The notes below the pieces were generated by a model. That model was not told the origin of the DNA, made no database searches, and saw only the letters and a list, made by a program, of their open reading frames with translations. Below are positions 39,954-48,123 of a DNA stretch of 52,121 nt, one piece after another (position 1 is the first letter of the stretch; every line of letters begins with the position of its first letter). The stretch is from Streptomyces cellulosae (GTDB lineage Bacteria > Actinomycetota > Actinomycetes > Streptomycetales > Streptomycetaceae), in NCBI GenBank assembly GCA_014655195.1, contig BNBH01000041.1, positions 1 to 52,121 of the forward strand, read 5' to 3'. The translations under genes and the position numbers were made by a program.

Positions 39954-40721
39954 GTGCACAGCGCCACCGTGACGACCGAGGGCGACCAGATCCGCTGGGC
40001 CGAACTGCCGGGCAAGGACCCGGTCCGCGTCTACGTGCACGGGCTCGGCGCCACCTCGCCGCTGTACTTCGCGGAGAGCGCCGTCCACCCGCTGCTTGCC
40101 GGGCACCGCTCCCTGCTGATCGATCTGCTCGGCCACGGCCACAGCGACCGGCCCACCTCGTTCTCCTACACGCTGGAGGACCACGCGGACACGCTCGCCG
40201 CCGCACTGCGCACCGCGGGGGTCACCGCCGCCGACGTGGTCGCGCACAGCATGGGCGGCGCGGTCGCCCTCGTCCTGGCCGCCCGCCACCCGGAGCTGGT
40301 GGCGCGGCTGGTCCTCGTCGACGCCAACCTGGACCCGCTGACGCCGGAGCGGGGCGCCTACGGCAGCCGGGACATCGCGTCGTACAGCGAGGAGGAGTTC
40401 CTCGCGGGCGGCTGGCAGGAGGTGCGCGACCGGGCGGGCGAGGCATGGTGGGCGACGATGCGCCTGACGGGCCGGGAGGCCCTGTACCGCAGCGCCGTGC
40501 ACCTGGTCCGCGCCACGACGCCGACGATGCGGAAGCTGCTGCTGGACCTGCCGGTTCCGCGCACCTTCCTGTACCCGGAGCCGGACGGTCCCTTCCCGGG
40601 CTCGGAGGAGCTGGAGGCGGCGGGCGTCCGCGTGGTCGCGGTCCCGGACTGCGGGCACTGCGTCATGCTGGACAACCCGGAGGCCTTCGCCCGCGCGACG
40701 GCCGAGGCCCTTGCCGCCTGA
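39954..40721 (+). CDS. Alpha/beta-fold hydrolase
   Basis: 255 aa from the GTG at 39954 (GAGGG 9 nt upstream); a GTG at 39912 would give 269 aa but lacks a ribosome site. Motifs: VYVHGLGATSPLYF (oxyanion loop), DLLGHGHSDRP, nucleophile elbow AHSMGGA, late Asp in LYPEPDGPF region and catalytic His in PDCGHCVMLDNPEAF. Looks like a hydrolase of the epoxide hydrolase/esterase group with serine nucleophile. Same strand as the oxidase before and the dehydrogenase after; possible operon. Confidence 0.85.
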   Translation: MHSATVTTEGDQIRWAELPGKDPVRVYVHGLGATSPLYFAESAVHPLLAGHRSLLIDLLGHGHSDRPTSFSYTLEDHADTLAAALRTAGVTAADVVAHSMGGAVALVLAARHPELVARLVLVDANLDPLTPERGAYGSRDIASYSEEEFLAGGWQEVRDRAGEAWWATMRLTGREALYRSAVHLVRATTPTMRKLLLDLPVPRTFLYPEPDGPFPGSEELEAAGVRVVAVPDCGHCVMLDNPEAFARATAEALAA

Positions 40722-40755
40722 CCTTTCATCCCGACCCGCCGGAGGGACCGCCGAC

Positions 40756-41715
40756 ATGCGACTGCGCTGTGCCGTGCTGGACGACTTCCAGGGCGTCTCC
40801 ACCACGCTCGCCGACTGGGGTCCCGTACGGGACCGGGTGGACGTGACCGCGTTCCGCGAGCACATCGCCGACGAGGACGAACTGGCCGCCGTACTGGCCG
40901 ACTTCGACATCGTGGTGACCCTGCGCGAGCGTGTCCCGTTCCCCGCCTCGCTGCTGGACCGGCTCCCCCGGCTGAAGCTGATCGTCGCGTCCGGCATGCG
41001 CAACTCGGTCATCGACCACGCGGCCGCCGAACGCAACGGCGTCACCGTCTGCGGCACCCGCAGCTTCCCCACCCCGCCGGTTGAACTGACCTGGGCGCTG
41101 CTGCTCGGGCTCGCCCGGGGCCTGGTCACCGAGTACAACTCCTTCCGTGCGAACGGCCCTTGGCAGTCGACGGTCGGCGCCGACCTGCACGGCCGCCGTC
41201 TCGGCCTGATCGGCCTCGGCAAGATCGGCGGCCGGGTGGCGAGGGTGGGCCTCGCCTTCGGCATGGAGGTCACGGCGTGGAGCCCCCACCTCACGAAGGA
41301 ACGCACGGACGAGGTGGGCGTGGAACTGGCGTCGTCCAAGGAGGAGTTGCTGCGCACCAGCGACTTCGTCTCCCTGCACCTGGTCCTCGGCGACACCACC
41401 CGGGGCCTGCTGGGCGCGCCCGAACTGGCCCTGATGCAGCCGGCCGCCTACCTGGTCAACACCTCCCGCGCCGGCCTCGTCGACCAGGACGCCCTGCTCA
41501 CCGCGCTGCACGAGGGCACGATCGCGGGCGCGGCGGTGGACGTCTTCGACACCGAGCCGCTCCCCGCCGACCACCCCCTGCGCACGGCGCCCCGCCTCCT
41601 GGCCACCCCGCACCTCGGCTACGTCTCCGAGCTCAACTACCGCACGTACTACACGGAGGCGGTCGAGGACATCGCGGCGTACCTGTCGGGGACGCCGGTC
41701 CGCAGGCTTCACTAG
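40756..41715 (+). CDS. D-isomer-specific 2-hydroxyacid dehydrogenase
   Basis: 319 aa. The NAD-binding motif GLGKIGGR is at 153-160; catalytic R238 (NTSRAGLVDQ), E267 (DVFDTEPLP) and H286 (ATPHLG) are intact. Fold and length match the D-2-hydroxyacid dehydrogenase/phosphoglycerate dehydrogenase group. GGAGGGA 8 nt before the ATG defines the start. It reduces a 2-keto acid or oxidises the hydroxy acid; the substrate is unknown. It lies 34 bp after the hydrolase on the same strand. Confidence 0.92.
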   Translation: MRLRCAVLDDFQGVSTTLADWGPVRDRVDVTAFREHIADEDELAAVLADFDIVVTLRERVPFPASLLDRLPRLKLIVASGMRNSVIDHAAAERNGVTVCGTRSFPTPPVELTWALLLGLARGLVTEYNSFRANGPWQSTVGADLHGRRLGLIGLGKIGGRVARVGLAFGMEVTAWSPHLTKERTDEVGVELASSKEELLRTSDFVSLHLVLGDTTRGLLGAPELALMQPAAYLVNTSRAGLVDQDALLTALHEGTIAGAAVDVFDTEPLPADHPLRTAPRLLATPHLGYVSELNYRTYYTEAVEDIAAYLSGTPVRRLH

Positions 41716-41815
41716 GGGAACTGGTTGTGGACCGGTCGGACGGCCCCTCTTTGGCCCTGTCCACCGGTCCATGACGCCACCAGGCTGGAGAACCCGACGA
41801 TCCCCGGAGGTTCTC

Positions 41816-42421
41816 TTGAGTCTCGCGTTCCTGCTGGCCGCCCTGGCCGTGGTGGTCACCCCCGGCACCGGCGTGGTCTACACGCTCGCCGCCGGTCTCT
41901 CCCACGGCCGGCGCGCGGGCCTGGTGGCCGCGTTCGGCTGCACGGTCGCCGTCGTGCCCCACCTGCTGGCGTCCGTCACGGGCCTCGCCGCCCTGCTCGC
42001 CTCCAGCCCGCTCGCCTACGCGGTCGTGAAGTACGCGGGCGTGGCCTACCTGCTGTACATGGCGTGGGCGATGCTCCGCGACAAGGAGGCGTTCACCGTC
42101 CGCCCGGAGCCGGAGCCGCGCCCCGCGCTCCACGTGATCACGACCGCCGTGCTGATCAACGTCCTGAACCCGAAGCCGATGCTGTTCTTCGTCGCCTTCC
42201 TCCCCCAGTTCGTCCCGGCCGGCTCCTCCGGCTCCCTCGGCCTGATGCTCCAGCTCGGCGGGGTCTTCATGGCGCTGACGTTCGTGGTCTTCGCCGCGTA
42301 CGGGGTGTGCGCGGCGGCCGTACGGGACCGGCTGCTGGCCCACCCCCGGATCACCACGGGCCTGCGGGCCGTCTTCACGGCGAGCTTCGTGGGGCTGAGC
42401 GCGCGGATGGCGGTGGCCTGA
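41816..42421 (+). CDS. LysE-family amino acid exporter
   Basis: 201 aa with six predicted membrane helices (SLAFLLAALAVVVTPGTGVV; GLVAAFGCTVAVVPHLLASV; YAVVKYAGVAYLLYMAWAML and others) and the family motif TPGTGVVYTLAAGL. The TTG at 41816 is chosen because GGAGG (41806-41810) lies 5 nt upstream and the resulting N-terminus matches LysE/RhtB proteins; an ATG at 41771 adds a 15-residue non-conserved extension. The next gene overlaps its stop by one base. Exports an amino acid or derivative. Confidence 0.9.
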   Translation: MSLAFLLAALAVVVTPGTGVVYTLAAGLSHGRRAGLVAAFGCTVAVVPHLLASVTGLAALLASSPLAYAVVKYAGVAYLLYMAWAMLRDKEAFTVRPEPEPRPALHVITTAVLINVLNPKPMLFFVAFLPQFVPAGSSGSLGLMLQLGGVFMALTFVVFAAYGVCAAAVRDRLLAHPRITTGLRAVFTASFVGLSARMAVA

Positions 42422-43149
42422 TGATCTTCCGACACGCTGAGGCGGTCCGGTCCGCCCATCCGGGCCTGGCGGCGGGCGCGCTGCACGCCACGGGCGTGGA
42501 CGGCACGGCGGACGTCGAGGCGCGCGTGGCGGCGCGTGTCGCGGAGTACACCGCCCGCGCCCTCGCCCGGCTGGCCGGCGGCCCCGAGAGCGGGTTCCCC
42601 GAAGTGCTGGCATGGCGGCGGACGTTCGCCCGCATGGGATTGCGTCCGACGCGGTACCGCTGCGCCTCCGAGTCCCTGCTGCGCCGCCTGCGCAAGGAGG
42701 GCGCCCTGCCCCGCATCCACCCGGTCGTCGACCTGTGCAACGCGGTCTCGGTGGCGTACGCCGTGCCTGTCGCGGTGCTCGACGCGGACCGGATCACCGG
42801 CCCGCTGCTGGAGGTGCGGCCCGCGCGCGGCGACGAGGAGTACACGACGTTCGACGGCCGCACCGAGCACCCGGCCCCCGGCGAGGTGACATACGCCGAC
42901 TCGGCCGGGCGCGCGCACGCCCGCCGCTGGACGAACCGGCAGAGCGGCCACTCGGCGGTGCGGGAGGGCACACGCCGGATCCTCGTGGTGGCGGAGGCGA
43001 TGCACGAGGGCGGGGAGGACACGGTCGCGCGGACGCTGGAGACCCTGGAGAAGGAGCTGGCCGCCCTGTGGCCGGTCACGCCCGTGACCGCTCTGCTCAC
43101 CGACGCGGACCCGGAGTTCAGGTTCGACGACCACGCCCGCGTGCGGTAG
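42421..43149 (+). CDS. B3/B4 tRNA-binding domain protein
   Basis: 242 aa. The B3/B4 domain also found in the PheRS beta subunit is recognisable: FARMGLRPTRYRCASESLLR, LPRIHPVVDLCNAVSVAYAV and RRWTNRQSGHSAVREGTRRI. Stand-alone B3/4 proteins may edit mischarged tRNA or act as aminoacyl hydrolases. Overlap with LysE (TGATG) and 14-bp distance from the MocR gene suggest a three-gene operon concerned with an unusual or toxic amino acid. Confidence 0.87.
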   Translation: MIFRHAEAVRSAHPGLAAGALHATGVDGTADVEARVAARVAEYTARALARLAGGPESGFPEVLAWRRTFARMGLRPTRYRCASESLLRRLRKEGALPRIHPVVDLCNAVSVAYAVPVAVLDADRITGPLLEVRPARGDEEYTTFDGRTEHPAPGEVTYADSAGRAHARRWTNRQSGHSAVREGTRRILVVAEAMHEGGEDTVARTLETLEKELAALWPVTPVTALLTDADPEFRFDDHARVR

Positions 43150-43163
43150 CCGTGCATGGCACC

Positions 43164-44633
43164 ATGAATCCGGTGACCGACAGGGACGGCGCCACGGCGC
43201 ACGGCTCGGACTTCCTGCACCTACGCGCTGACGACGTCCCCGCGGACGGCAAGGCCGACTGGCTCGCGCGGCAGCTGCGGCAGGCGATCACCGACCGCCG
43301 CCTGACCGTGGGCAGCAGACTCCCGGCCACCCGTCTGCTCGCCGCCGAACTGCGCGTCTCGCGGGGTGTGGTGACCGAGGCGTACCGCAGGCTCGCGGAG
43401 GACGGTCACGTCGAGGGACGCCGGCGCGGAGGCACGATCGTGGTCGCGGCGCCCCCGCCGTCCCTGCCGCCTCGCGCTCAACGCCCTTTGCGCGCAAGTC
43501 CGTTCATGGGTGCTCCCGACTCCCGCGCTTCCGACGCGCTGCGCGACGCCGACGCCCGGATCGACCTCACCCCGGGCCGCCCGGACCTGTCCGCCTTCCC
43601 CCGCGCGGCCTGGCTGCGCGCCGAACGGGCCGTGCTCGCCGAACTGTCCAGCGCGGACCTCGGATACGGCGACCCGAGAGGCGCGCCGCGTCTGCGCCGC
43701 GCGGTCGCCGACTGGCTGGCGCGCGGCCGGGGCATAGCGGTCGACCCGGACGGCGTCCTGATCGTCGCGGGCATCGCCCAGGCGCTCACCCTGCTGCACC
43801 CGGTGCTGCGCGCGGACGGGATCACGGCGGTCGCGGTGGAGGAGCCCGGTTCGCTCGGCACCCGCCAGCACCTGGCGCACGGCGGTCTGTCCACCCCGCC
43901 CGTCCCGGTGGACGCGCACGGCCCGGACGTCACCGCGCTGCGCGCCACGGGCGCCCCCGCCGTCCTCCTCACACCGGCCCACCAGTTCCCGACCGGCGTG
44001 GTGACCAGCGGGGAGCGCCGCCGCGAGCTGCTGCGGTGGGCGGCGGACGGCGGTCTGATCCTGGAGGACGACTACGACGCCGAGCACCGCTACGACCGCC
44101 CGCCGGTCCCCGCGCTGCGCTCCCAGCTCACCGACCGCCTCTGCTACATGGGCAGCGTCTCCAAACTGCTGGCCCCCGCCCTGCGCATCGGCTGGCTGCT
44201 CCCGCCCCGGCGCCACCTGGAGGCGCTGACCGACGCGAAACGCTTCACCGACCTGGGCAGCGCGGTGCTGCCGCAGCTCGTCCTGGCCCGGCTGATGGAG
44301 ACGGGCCGCCTGGAGCGGCATCTGCGGCTGCTGCGCCCCCGGCACGTCCGCCGCCGGGACGCGGTGATCGCCGCCGTCCGCGCCCACCTTCCGGGCGCGG
44401 TCGTGCACGGCGCGGCGGCGGGACTGCATCTGACGGTCACGTACGCGCCGGACGTCCCCGACACCGAACTGGCGGCTGCCGCGCTGGCCTTGGGCGTCAA
44501 GTGCCACCCGCTCTCCTGGCACCGACAGCTCCCCGGCCGCCCCGGTCTGGTCATCGGGTACGCGGCCGACCCGCCCGGCACACTGACCGAGGGCGTGGCC
44601 CTGCTGGGCAGCGCGCTGCGCGCCCTGGCCTGA
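43164..44633 (+). CDS. MocR/PdxR-type GntR regulator with aminotransferase domain
   Basis: 489 aa. N-terminal GntR winged helix (about 25-95: RLTVGSRLPATRLLAAELRV, SRGVVTEAYRRLAEDGHVEG) joined to a fold-type I aminotransferase-like domain with EDDYDAEHRYD and K-containing SVSKLLAPALRIGW for PLP. PLP or a PLP-amino acid adduct is expected to be its effector. ATG 43164 gives the usual N-terminus; a GTG at 43152 is possible. Following LysE and B3/B4 genes on the same strand, it likely regulates them. Confidence 0.9.
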   Translation: MNPVTDRDGATAHGSDFLHLRADDVPADGKADWLARQLRQAITDRRLTVGSRLPATRLLAAELRVSRGVVTEAYRRLAEDGHVEGRRRGGTIVVAAPPPSLPPRAQRPLRASPFMGAPDSRASDALRDADARIDLTPGRPDLSAFPRAAWLRAERAVLAELSSADLGYGDPRGAPRLRRAVADWLARGRGIAVDPDGVLIVAGIAQALTLLHPVLRADGITAVAVEEPGSLGTRQHLAHGGLSTPPVPVDAHGPDVTALRATGAPAVLLTPAHQFPTGVVTSGERRRELLRWAADGGLILEDDYDAEHRYDRPPVPALRSQLTDRLCYMGSVSKLLAPALRIGWLLPPRRHLEALTDAKRFTDLGSAVLPQLVLARLMETGRLERHLRLLRPRHVRRRDAVIAAVRAHLPGAVVHGAAAGLHLTVTYAPDVPDTELAAAALALGVKCHPLSWHRQLPGRPGLVIGYAADPPGTLTEGVALLGSALRALA

Positions 44634-44764
44634 CCCCCCGGCACCCCCGACGAAAAGCCTCTGAAATGGCTCAAGTTGCTACACCGGCCGCCGACGGGTA
44701 CGTACGGTCGACAGTACGAACGGAAACGTGTGGACGCAGGAGCAACGGCAGGCAGGGGAACGCT

Positions 44765-45157
44765 GTGTCGATCGAGCACATCGCCGTGATCGTCCTGGCG
44801 GTCGAGGTGGTCGTCATGGTGTCGGCGCGGACCGGCATCGAGCGACGCCACTGGGCGCACGCCAAGGGCCGCGGTCCCGCCCCGCACCCGCGGGAGGACC
44901 TCACCTTCGTACCGGCGGCGCTGTACGGGATCGCCGCGGCGGCGATGGCGGTCGGCGCCCTGACGACGTCCGTCGAACCGACCCTCGCCGCGCTCGCGAC
45001 GGCCGCGATGTTCGGCGTGCTGTTCCCCGCGTTCACCGCGAACGCCGTGCTGAGGCTGTCCACACGGGGCGGCCGCAGGGCCGTCACCCCACGTCTGCGC
45101 GGCCTCGCCGCCACGGTCGCCGCGACGGGCGGCCTGGTGTCGGTCGGCCTGATCTGA
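44765..45157 (+). CDS. Small membrane protein, unknown function
   Basis: 130 aa. Helices: VSIEHIAVIVLAVEVVVMVS at the N-terminus, then AALYGIAAAAMAVGALTTSV, a third (ALATAAMFGVLFPAFTANAV) and a short C-terminal one. A basic loop (RRHWAHAKGRGPAPHPRED) separates helices 1 and 2. GTG 44765 has AGGGGAA 4 nt upstream. The upstream region contains CGTAC-(8 nt)-GTACG inverted repeats around 44700-44720. Family not recognised. Confidence 0.7.
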   Translation: MSIEHIAVIVLAVEVVVMVSARTGIERRHWAHAKGRGPAPHPREDLTFVPAALYGIAAAAMAVGALTTSVEPTLAALATAAMFGVLFPAFTANAVLRLSTRGGRRAVTPRLRGLAATVAATGGLVSVGLI

Positions 45158-45188
45158 GAACCGGGTCCGGGGGCCGGCCCGGACCCGC

Positions 45189-45247
45189 TATGATCCGTCG
45201 GTCAGCCTTTGGCGCGCCCCGGCAGGGCAGCCCAAAGGCTTTTTTTC
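45189..45247 (+). promoter_or_regulatory. TATGAT promoter element and hairpin/U-tract leader of MFS gene
   Basis: TATGAT (45189-45194) is followed by AGCCTTTGG (45204-45212) / CCAAAGGCT (45232-45240), a perfect 9-bp stem with an inner GCCC/GGGC stem, then T7 directly before CATG. AAAGG (45234-45238), the only Shine-Dalgarno-like sequence for ATG 45248, lies in the 3' arm, so the fold would both terminate transcription and hide the ribosome site. No -35 is evident. Confidence 0.6.
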
Positions 45248-46465
45248 ATGCCTACCAACACCCCTACGCCGCAACCCGGTTACCGATCCCTGCTCCGCAA
45301 CCGCGAGTTCGCCGGCCTGTACACCGGGTTCACGCTCACCGTCGGCGCGAGCACCCTCTCCGGCTTCGCGCTCGGCACGCTCGTCGACCGGTCGACCGGC
45401 TCCCCGTTCCTCACCGCCGTGAGCATGTACGGCGCGACGTTCGCGACCGTGCTCGGCGCGACCACGCTGATGTCGGTCGCGGACGGCAGCCGCCCGCGTC
45501 GCACCCTGGTCGCGCTCCAGTGGGTCGCCCTGGCGGGCGCCGCCGCGCAGGCGGTCCCCGGCATCCCGCTGGCCGCCCGCTTCGCCCTGCTCCTGATCCT
45601 CGGCTTCTTCCAGTCGCTGAACACGGGGACGCGCATGGGCCTGCTCGCCGAGGTGGTGCCCGCCTCCGCCTACGTCCCCGCCCGCTCGCTGATGAACATC
45701 ACCGCGGGCGGCACCTCCGTCCTCGGGTTCGCGCTCGGCGCGGTGCTGCTGCGCCACCTCACCCCGCAGGGCCTGTTCCTCGCGGCGGCGGCACTGACGG
45801 CGGCGGCTCTCGCCGTGACGGCGGCGACCGTACGGGAACGCTCCATCCGCCCGCCCCGCCGCCCCGGCCTGCGCGAGACATGGACGGCCAACGCGGCGCT
45901 CCTCTCCCGCACCGGCCCGCGCGCCCTGCTCCTCAACCTGTGGGTGCCCAACGGCCTGATCGTCGGCTGCGAGGCCCTGTTCATCCCGTACGCCCAGGAG
46001 GACGCGGGCATCCTGCTGGCCGTCGCGTCCGGGGGCATGCTGCTCGGCGACCTGACCGTGGGCCGCCTGCTGTCCGCCGAGTGGCGCCGCCGCTGCGCGT
46101 ACCCGCTCCGGCTGCTGCTCGCGGCGCCGTACCTGCTGTTCGCCCTGCACCCGCCGACGGCGGTGGCGGCGGTCGCGGTCTTCGTCGCGAGCGCGGGCTT
46201 CGCGGCCACGCTGCCCCTCCAGGAACGGCTCCTGGCCCTCACGCCCGAGCAGGTGCGCGGCCAGGTGCAGGGCGTGGAGTCGGCGGGCCGGATGACCTGG
46301 CAGGGCATCGGGGCGGCGGTCGCGGGCGGGACGGCGCAGGTGTTCTCACCGACGGTGACGATCACGGCGCTGGCGGCGGTGTCGGTGTGCGTGACGGTGG
46401 TCTCGCGGCCGTACGTGAACCGCACCGGGCCCCTGACGGTCGCGCCCGGGTCACGGCGCCGGTGA
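45248..46465 (+). CDS. MFS transporter
   Basis: 405 aa with about 12 predicted membrane helices; FAGLYTGFTLTVGASTLSGF begins helix 1, a basic motif (SRPRRTLVAL) lies after helix 2, and the central loop (RERSIRPPRRPG) separates the two halves. Probably a drug or metabolite exporter, substrate unknown. The ATG at 45248 is preceded immediately by a U-tract hairpin that may control it; a TTG at 45209 would add 13 residues but has no ribosome site. Confidence 0.87.
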   Translation: MPTNTPTPQPGYRSLLRNREFAGLYTGFTLTVGASTLSGFALGTLVDRSTGSPFLTAVSMYGATFATVLGATTLMSVADGSRPRRTLVALQWVALAGAAAQAVPGIPLAARFALLLILGFFQSLNTGTRMGLLAEVVPASAYVPARSLMNITAGGTSVLGFALGAVLLRHLTPQGLFLAAAALTAAALAVTAATVRERSIRPPRRPGLRETWTANAALLSRTGPRALLLNLWVPNGLIVGCEALFIPYAQEDAGILLAVASGGMLLGDLTVGRLLSAEWRRRCAYPLRLLLAAPYLLFALHPPTAVAAVAVFVASAGFAATLPLQERLLALTPEQVRGQVQGVESAGRMTWQGIGAAVAGGTAQVFSPTVTITALAAVSVCVTVVSRPYVNRTGPLTVAPGSRRR

Positions 46466-46591
46466 GTCGGCGGCGGATATGTGCATGATCGGTAACAACA
46501 CGCCCGGAAAGGGACTGCAGGGCAACCGCGGGCCGCGGAATCCCGTGCTTGTACGCACCAGACGTACTGGTCCGACCACGGGGAGACACCG

Positions 46592-47245
46592 ATGCAGACC
46601 ACGACCCGCAGAACCCGCCGTCCCTGGACGTCGTACGCCGTCGGCGCGGCGGTCGCCGCCGCGCTGCTGGCGACGACGGCGTGCGACGAGGCCGACCTGA
46701 ACGAGGGCGGCCCCGTGACATCGCCCTCATCGCCGGTCCAGGCAACGCCCCCGGCCCCGGACGACGCGTCCGACACCCCGACCGACGGGGACGACGCGGC
46801 GGGCACGGACCTCTGCACGATGGAGGACCTCACCTTCGCCGCGTCGAACTACGGGGAGCGAGGTAAGCCGGTCCGGCACGTCATGGTGGTCGCGACCAAC
46901 AGCAGCGACAAGGAGTGCGAGGTCCGGAACGCGCCGGAGATCATGCTGGGCGACGCGCAGGGCCCGGCGCCGGTGATGGAAGGCACGCAGGTCGACGAAC
47001 CGTTCACGCTCGCCCCCGGCGACAAGGCGTACGCGGGCGTCCTCGCGACGGGCGGGAACCGGGACACCTACGAGGTGACCTTCATGACGCTCACCCTCGG
47101 CAGCCCGGGCGGCGAGGCGGAGGCGGAGGAGCCGGTCGAGCTGGAGATGCCCACGGAGGGGTCGTTCCAGGCGGACGACGGCCAGCGCGTCACCGGCTGG
47201 CAGCCCACGGAGGGCCTCGCGATGCGCCCGGTCACGCAGTCCTGA
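46592..47245 (+). CDS. DUF4232 lipoprotein
   Basis: 217 aa. Twin-Arg-rich N-terminus (TTRRTRRPW), hydrophobic core and lipobox TTAC (Cys about 31), an acidic/Pro linker, and a DUF4232 domain with two cysteines (DLCTMEDLTF, KECEVRN) and LAPGDKAYAGVLATG. GGGGAGAC precedes the ATG by about 5 nt. The LAPG-x-x-AYAGV motif is shared with the lipoprotein at 36447. Confidence 0.87.
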   Translation: MQTTTRRTRRPWTSYAVGAAVAAALLATTACDEADLNEGGPVTSPSSPVQATPPAPDDASDTPTDGDDAAGTDLCTMEDLTFAASNYGERGKPVRHVMVVATNSSDKECEVRNAPEIMLGDAQGPAPVMEGTQVDEPFTLAPGDKAYAGVLATGGNRDTYEVTFMTLTLGSPGGEAEAEEPVELEMPTEGSFQADDGQRVTGWQPTEGLAMRPVTQS

Positions 47246-47254
47246 CCTCCGGTT

Positions 47255-47286
47255 GTCGTGCGCGGGACTACGGTTCCGCGCACGAC
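47255..47286 (+). terminator. Hairpin terminator after DUF4232 gene
   Basis: GTCGTGCGCGG (47255-47265), 10-nt loop, CCGCGCACGAC (47276-47286): perfect 11-bp stem 10 bp past the stop. Confidence 0.75.
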
Positions 47287-47494
47287 GGACACCGCCTGCC
47301 ACCCCCGTCCTTCATCGGCGACCCCGCCTCTGACCTGGGGCGCGTCACCACCGGGTCACGTGCGTAACAGACACGTACGAGAGCGCAGCCCGACGAAACG
47401 GCGGGGCGGGCGGAGCGGTCTTGGTGAGCGGGACGGACGCACTGACGGTCCGTCACCTAAGGCACCGCCGCCACCGCTTCCGGAGGAAACCGCC

Positions 47495-48112
47495 ATGCGC
47501 GCCACCAAGCTCACCGTCGCCGCCCTCGCCGTCGTCGCGGGCCTCTGGCTCACCGCCTGCCAGAACGACGACATCGCCGCGGACCCCCAGCCGGCCGCCT
47601 CGTCCCCCGCCGGTTCCTCCACAGGAGACAGCGACACGGACAAGGGCCAGGAGGAGGGCACGGTCGCCGGGACCGGCAGCAACGAGGACGGCAAGGTGGA
47701 CGACTGCCGCACCGACGAGCTGGAGGTCACCGCCGAGAACGTCACCATCGACGGCGACACCGTGGGCACCGTCGCGGTGACCTTCGTCAACGGTGGAGGC
47801 CGCGACTGCGCGCTGACCGGTTACGCGGGCGTCGACCTGAAGACGGACGCGGGCTCGCTCTCCGCTGAGCGCACCGGCGAAGAGGCCCCCTCGGTCGTCC
47901 TCAAGGACGGCAAGTCGGTGTCGTTCGCGGTCACCTACCCGGTCAACGACTCCGGCGGCTCCGGCGTCGACGTCACGGGCCTCGTCGTCACCCCGCCGAA
48001 CGAGACGAAGTCCGTCACCCTCGACTGGCCGGGCACGTCCCTCCCCGTCACGGACGGCTCGGGCACCCCGGTGAAGGTCGGCCCGATCGGCAGCGCGGGC
48101 CAGGGCGGCTGA
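47495..48112 (+). CDS. DUF4232 lipoprotein
   Basis: 205 aa. Signal peptide with lipobox LTAC (Cys about 23), short acidic linker, then DUF4232 domain with two conserved cysteines (DDCRTDELEV, GRDCALTGYAG). GGAGGAAA about 6 nt upstream fixes the ATG. The third such lipoprotein in the window and adjacent to the second, with a terminator between them, so separate transcription is likely. Confidence 0.87.
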   Translation: MRATKLTVAALAVVAGLWLTACQNDDIAADPQPAASSPAGSSTGDSDTDKGQEEGTVAGTGSNEDGKVDDCRTDELEVTAENVTIDGDTVGTVAVTFVNGGGRDCALTGYAGVDLKTDAGSLSAERTGEEAPSVVLKDGKSVSFAVTYPVNDSGGSGVDVTGLVVTPPNETKSVTLDWPGTSLPVTDGSGTPVKVGPIGSAGQGG

Positions 48113-48123
48113 ACGGGCCGACT

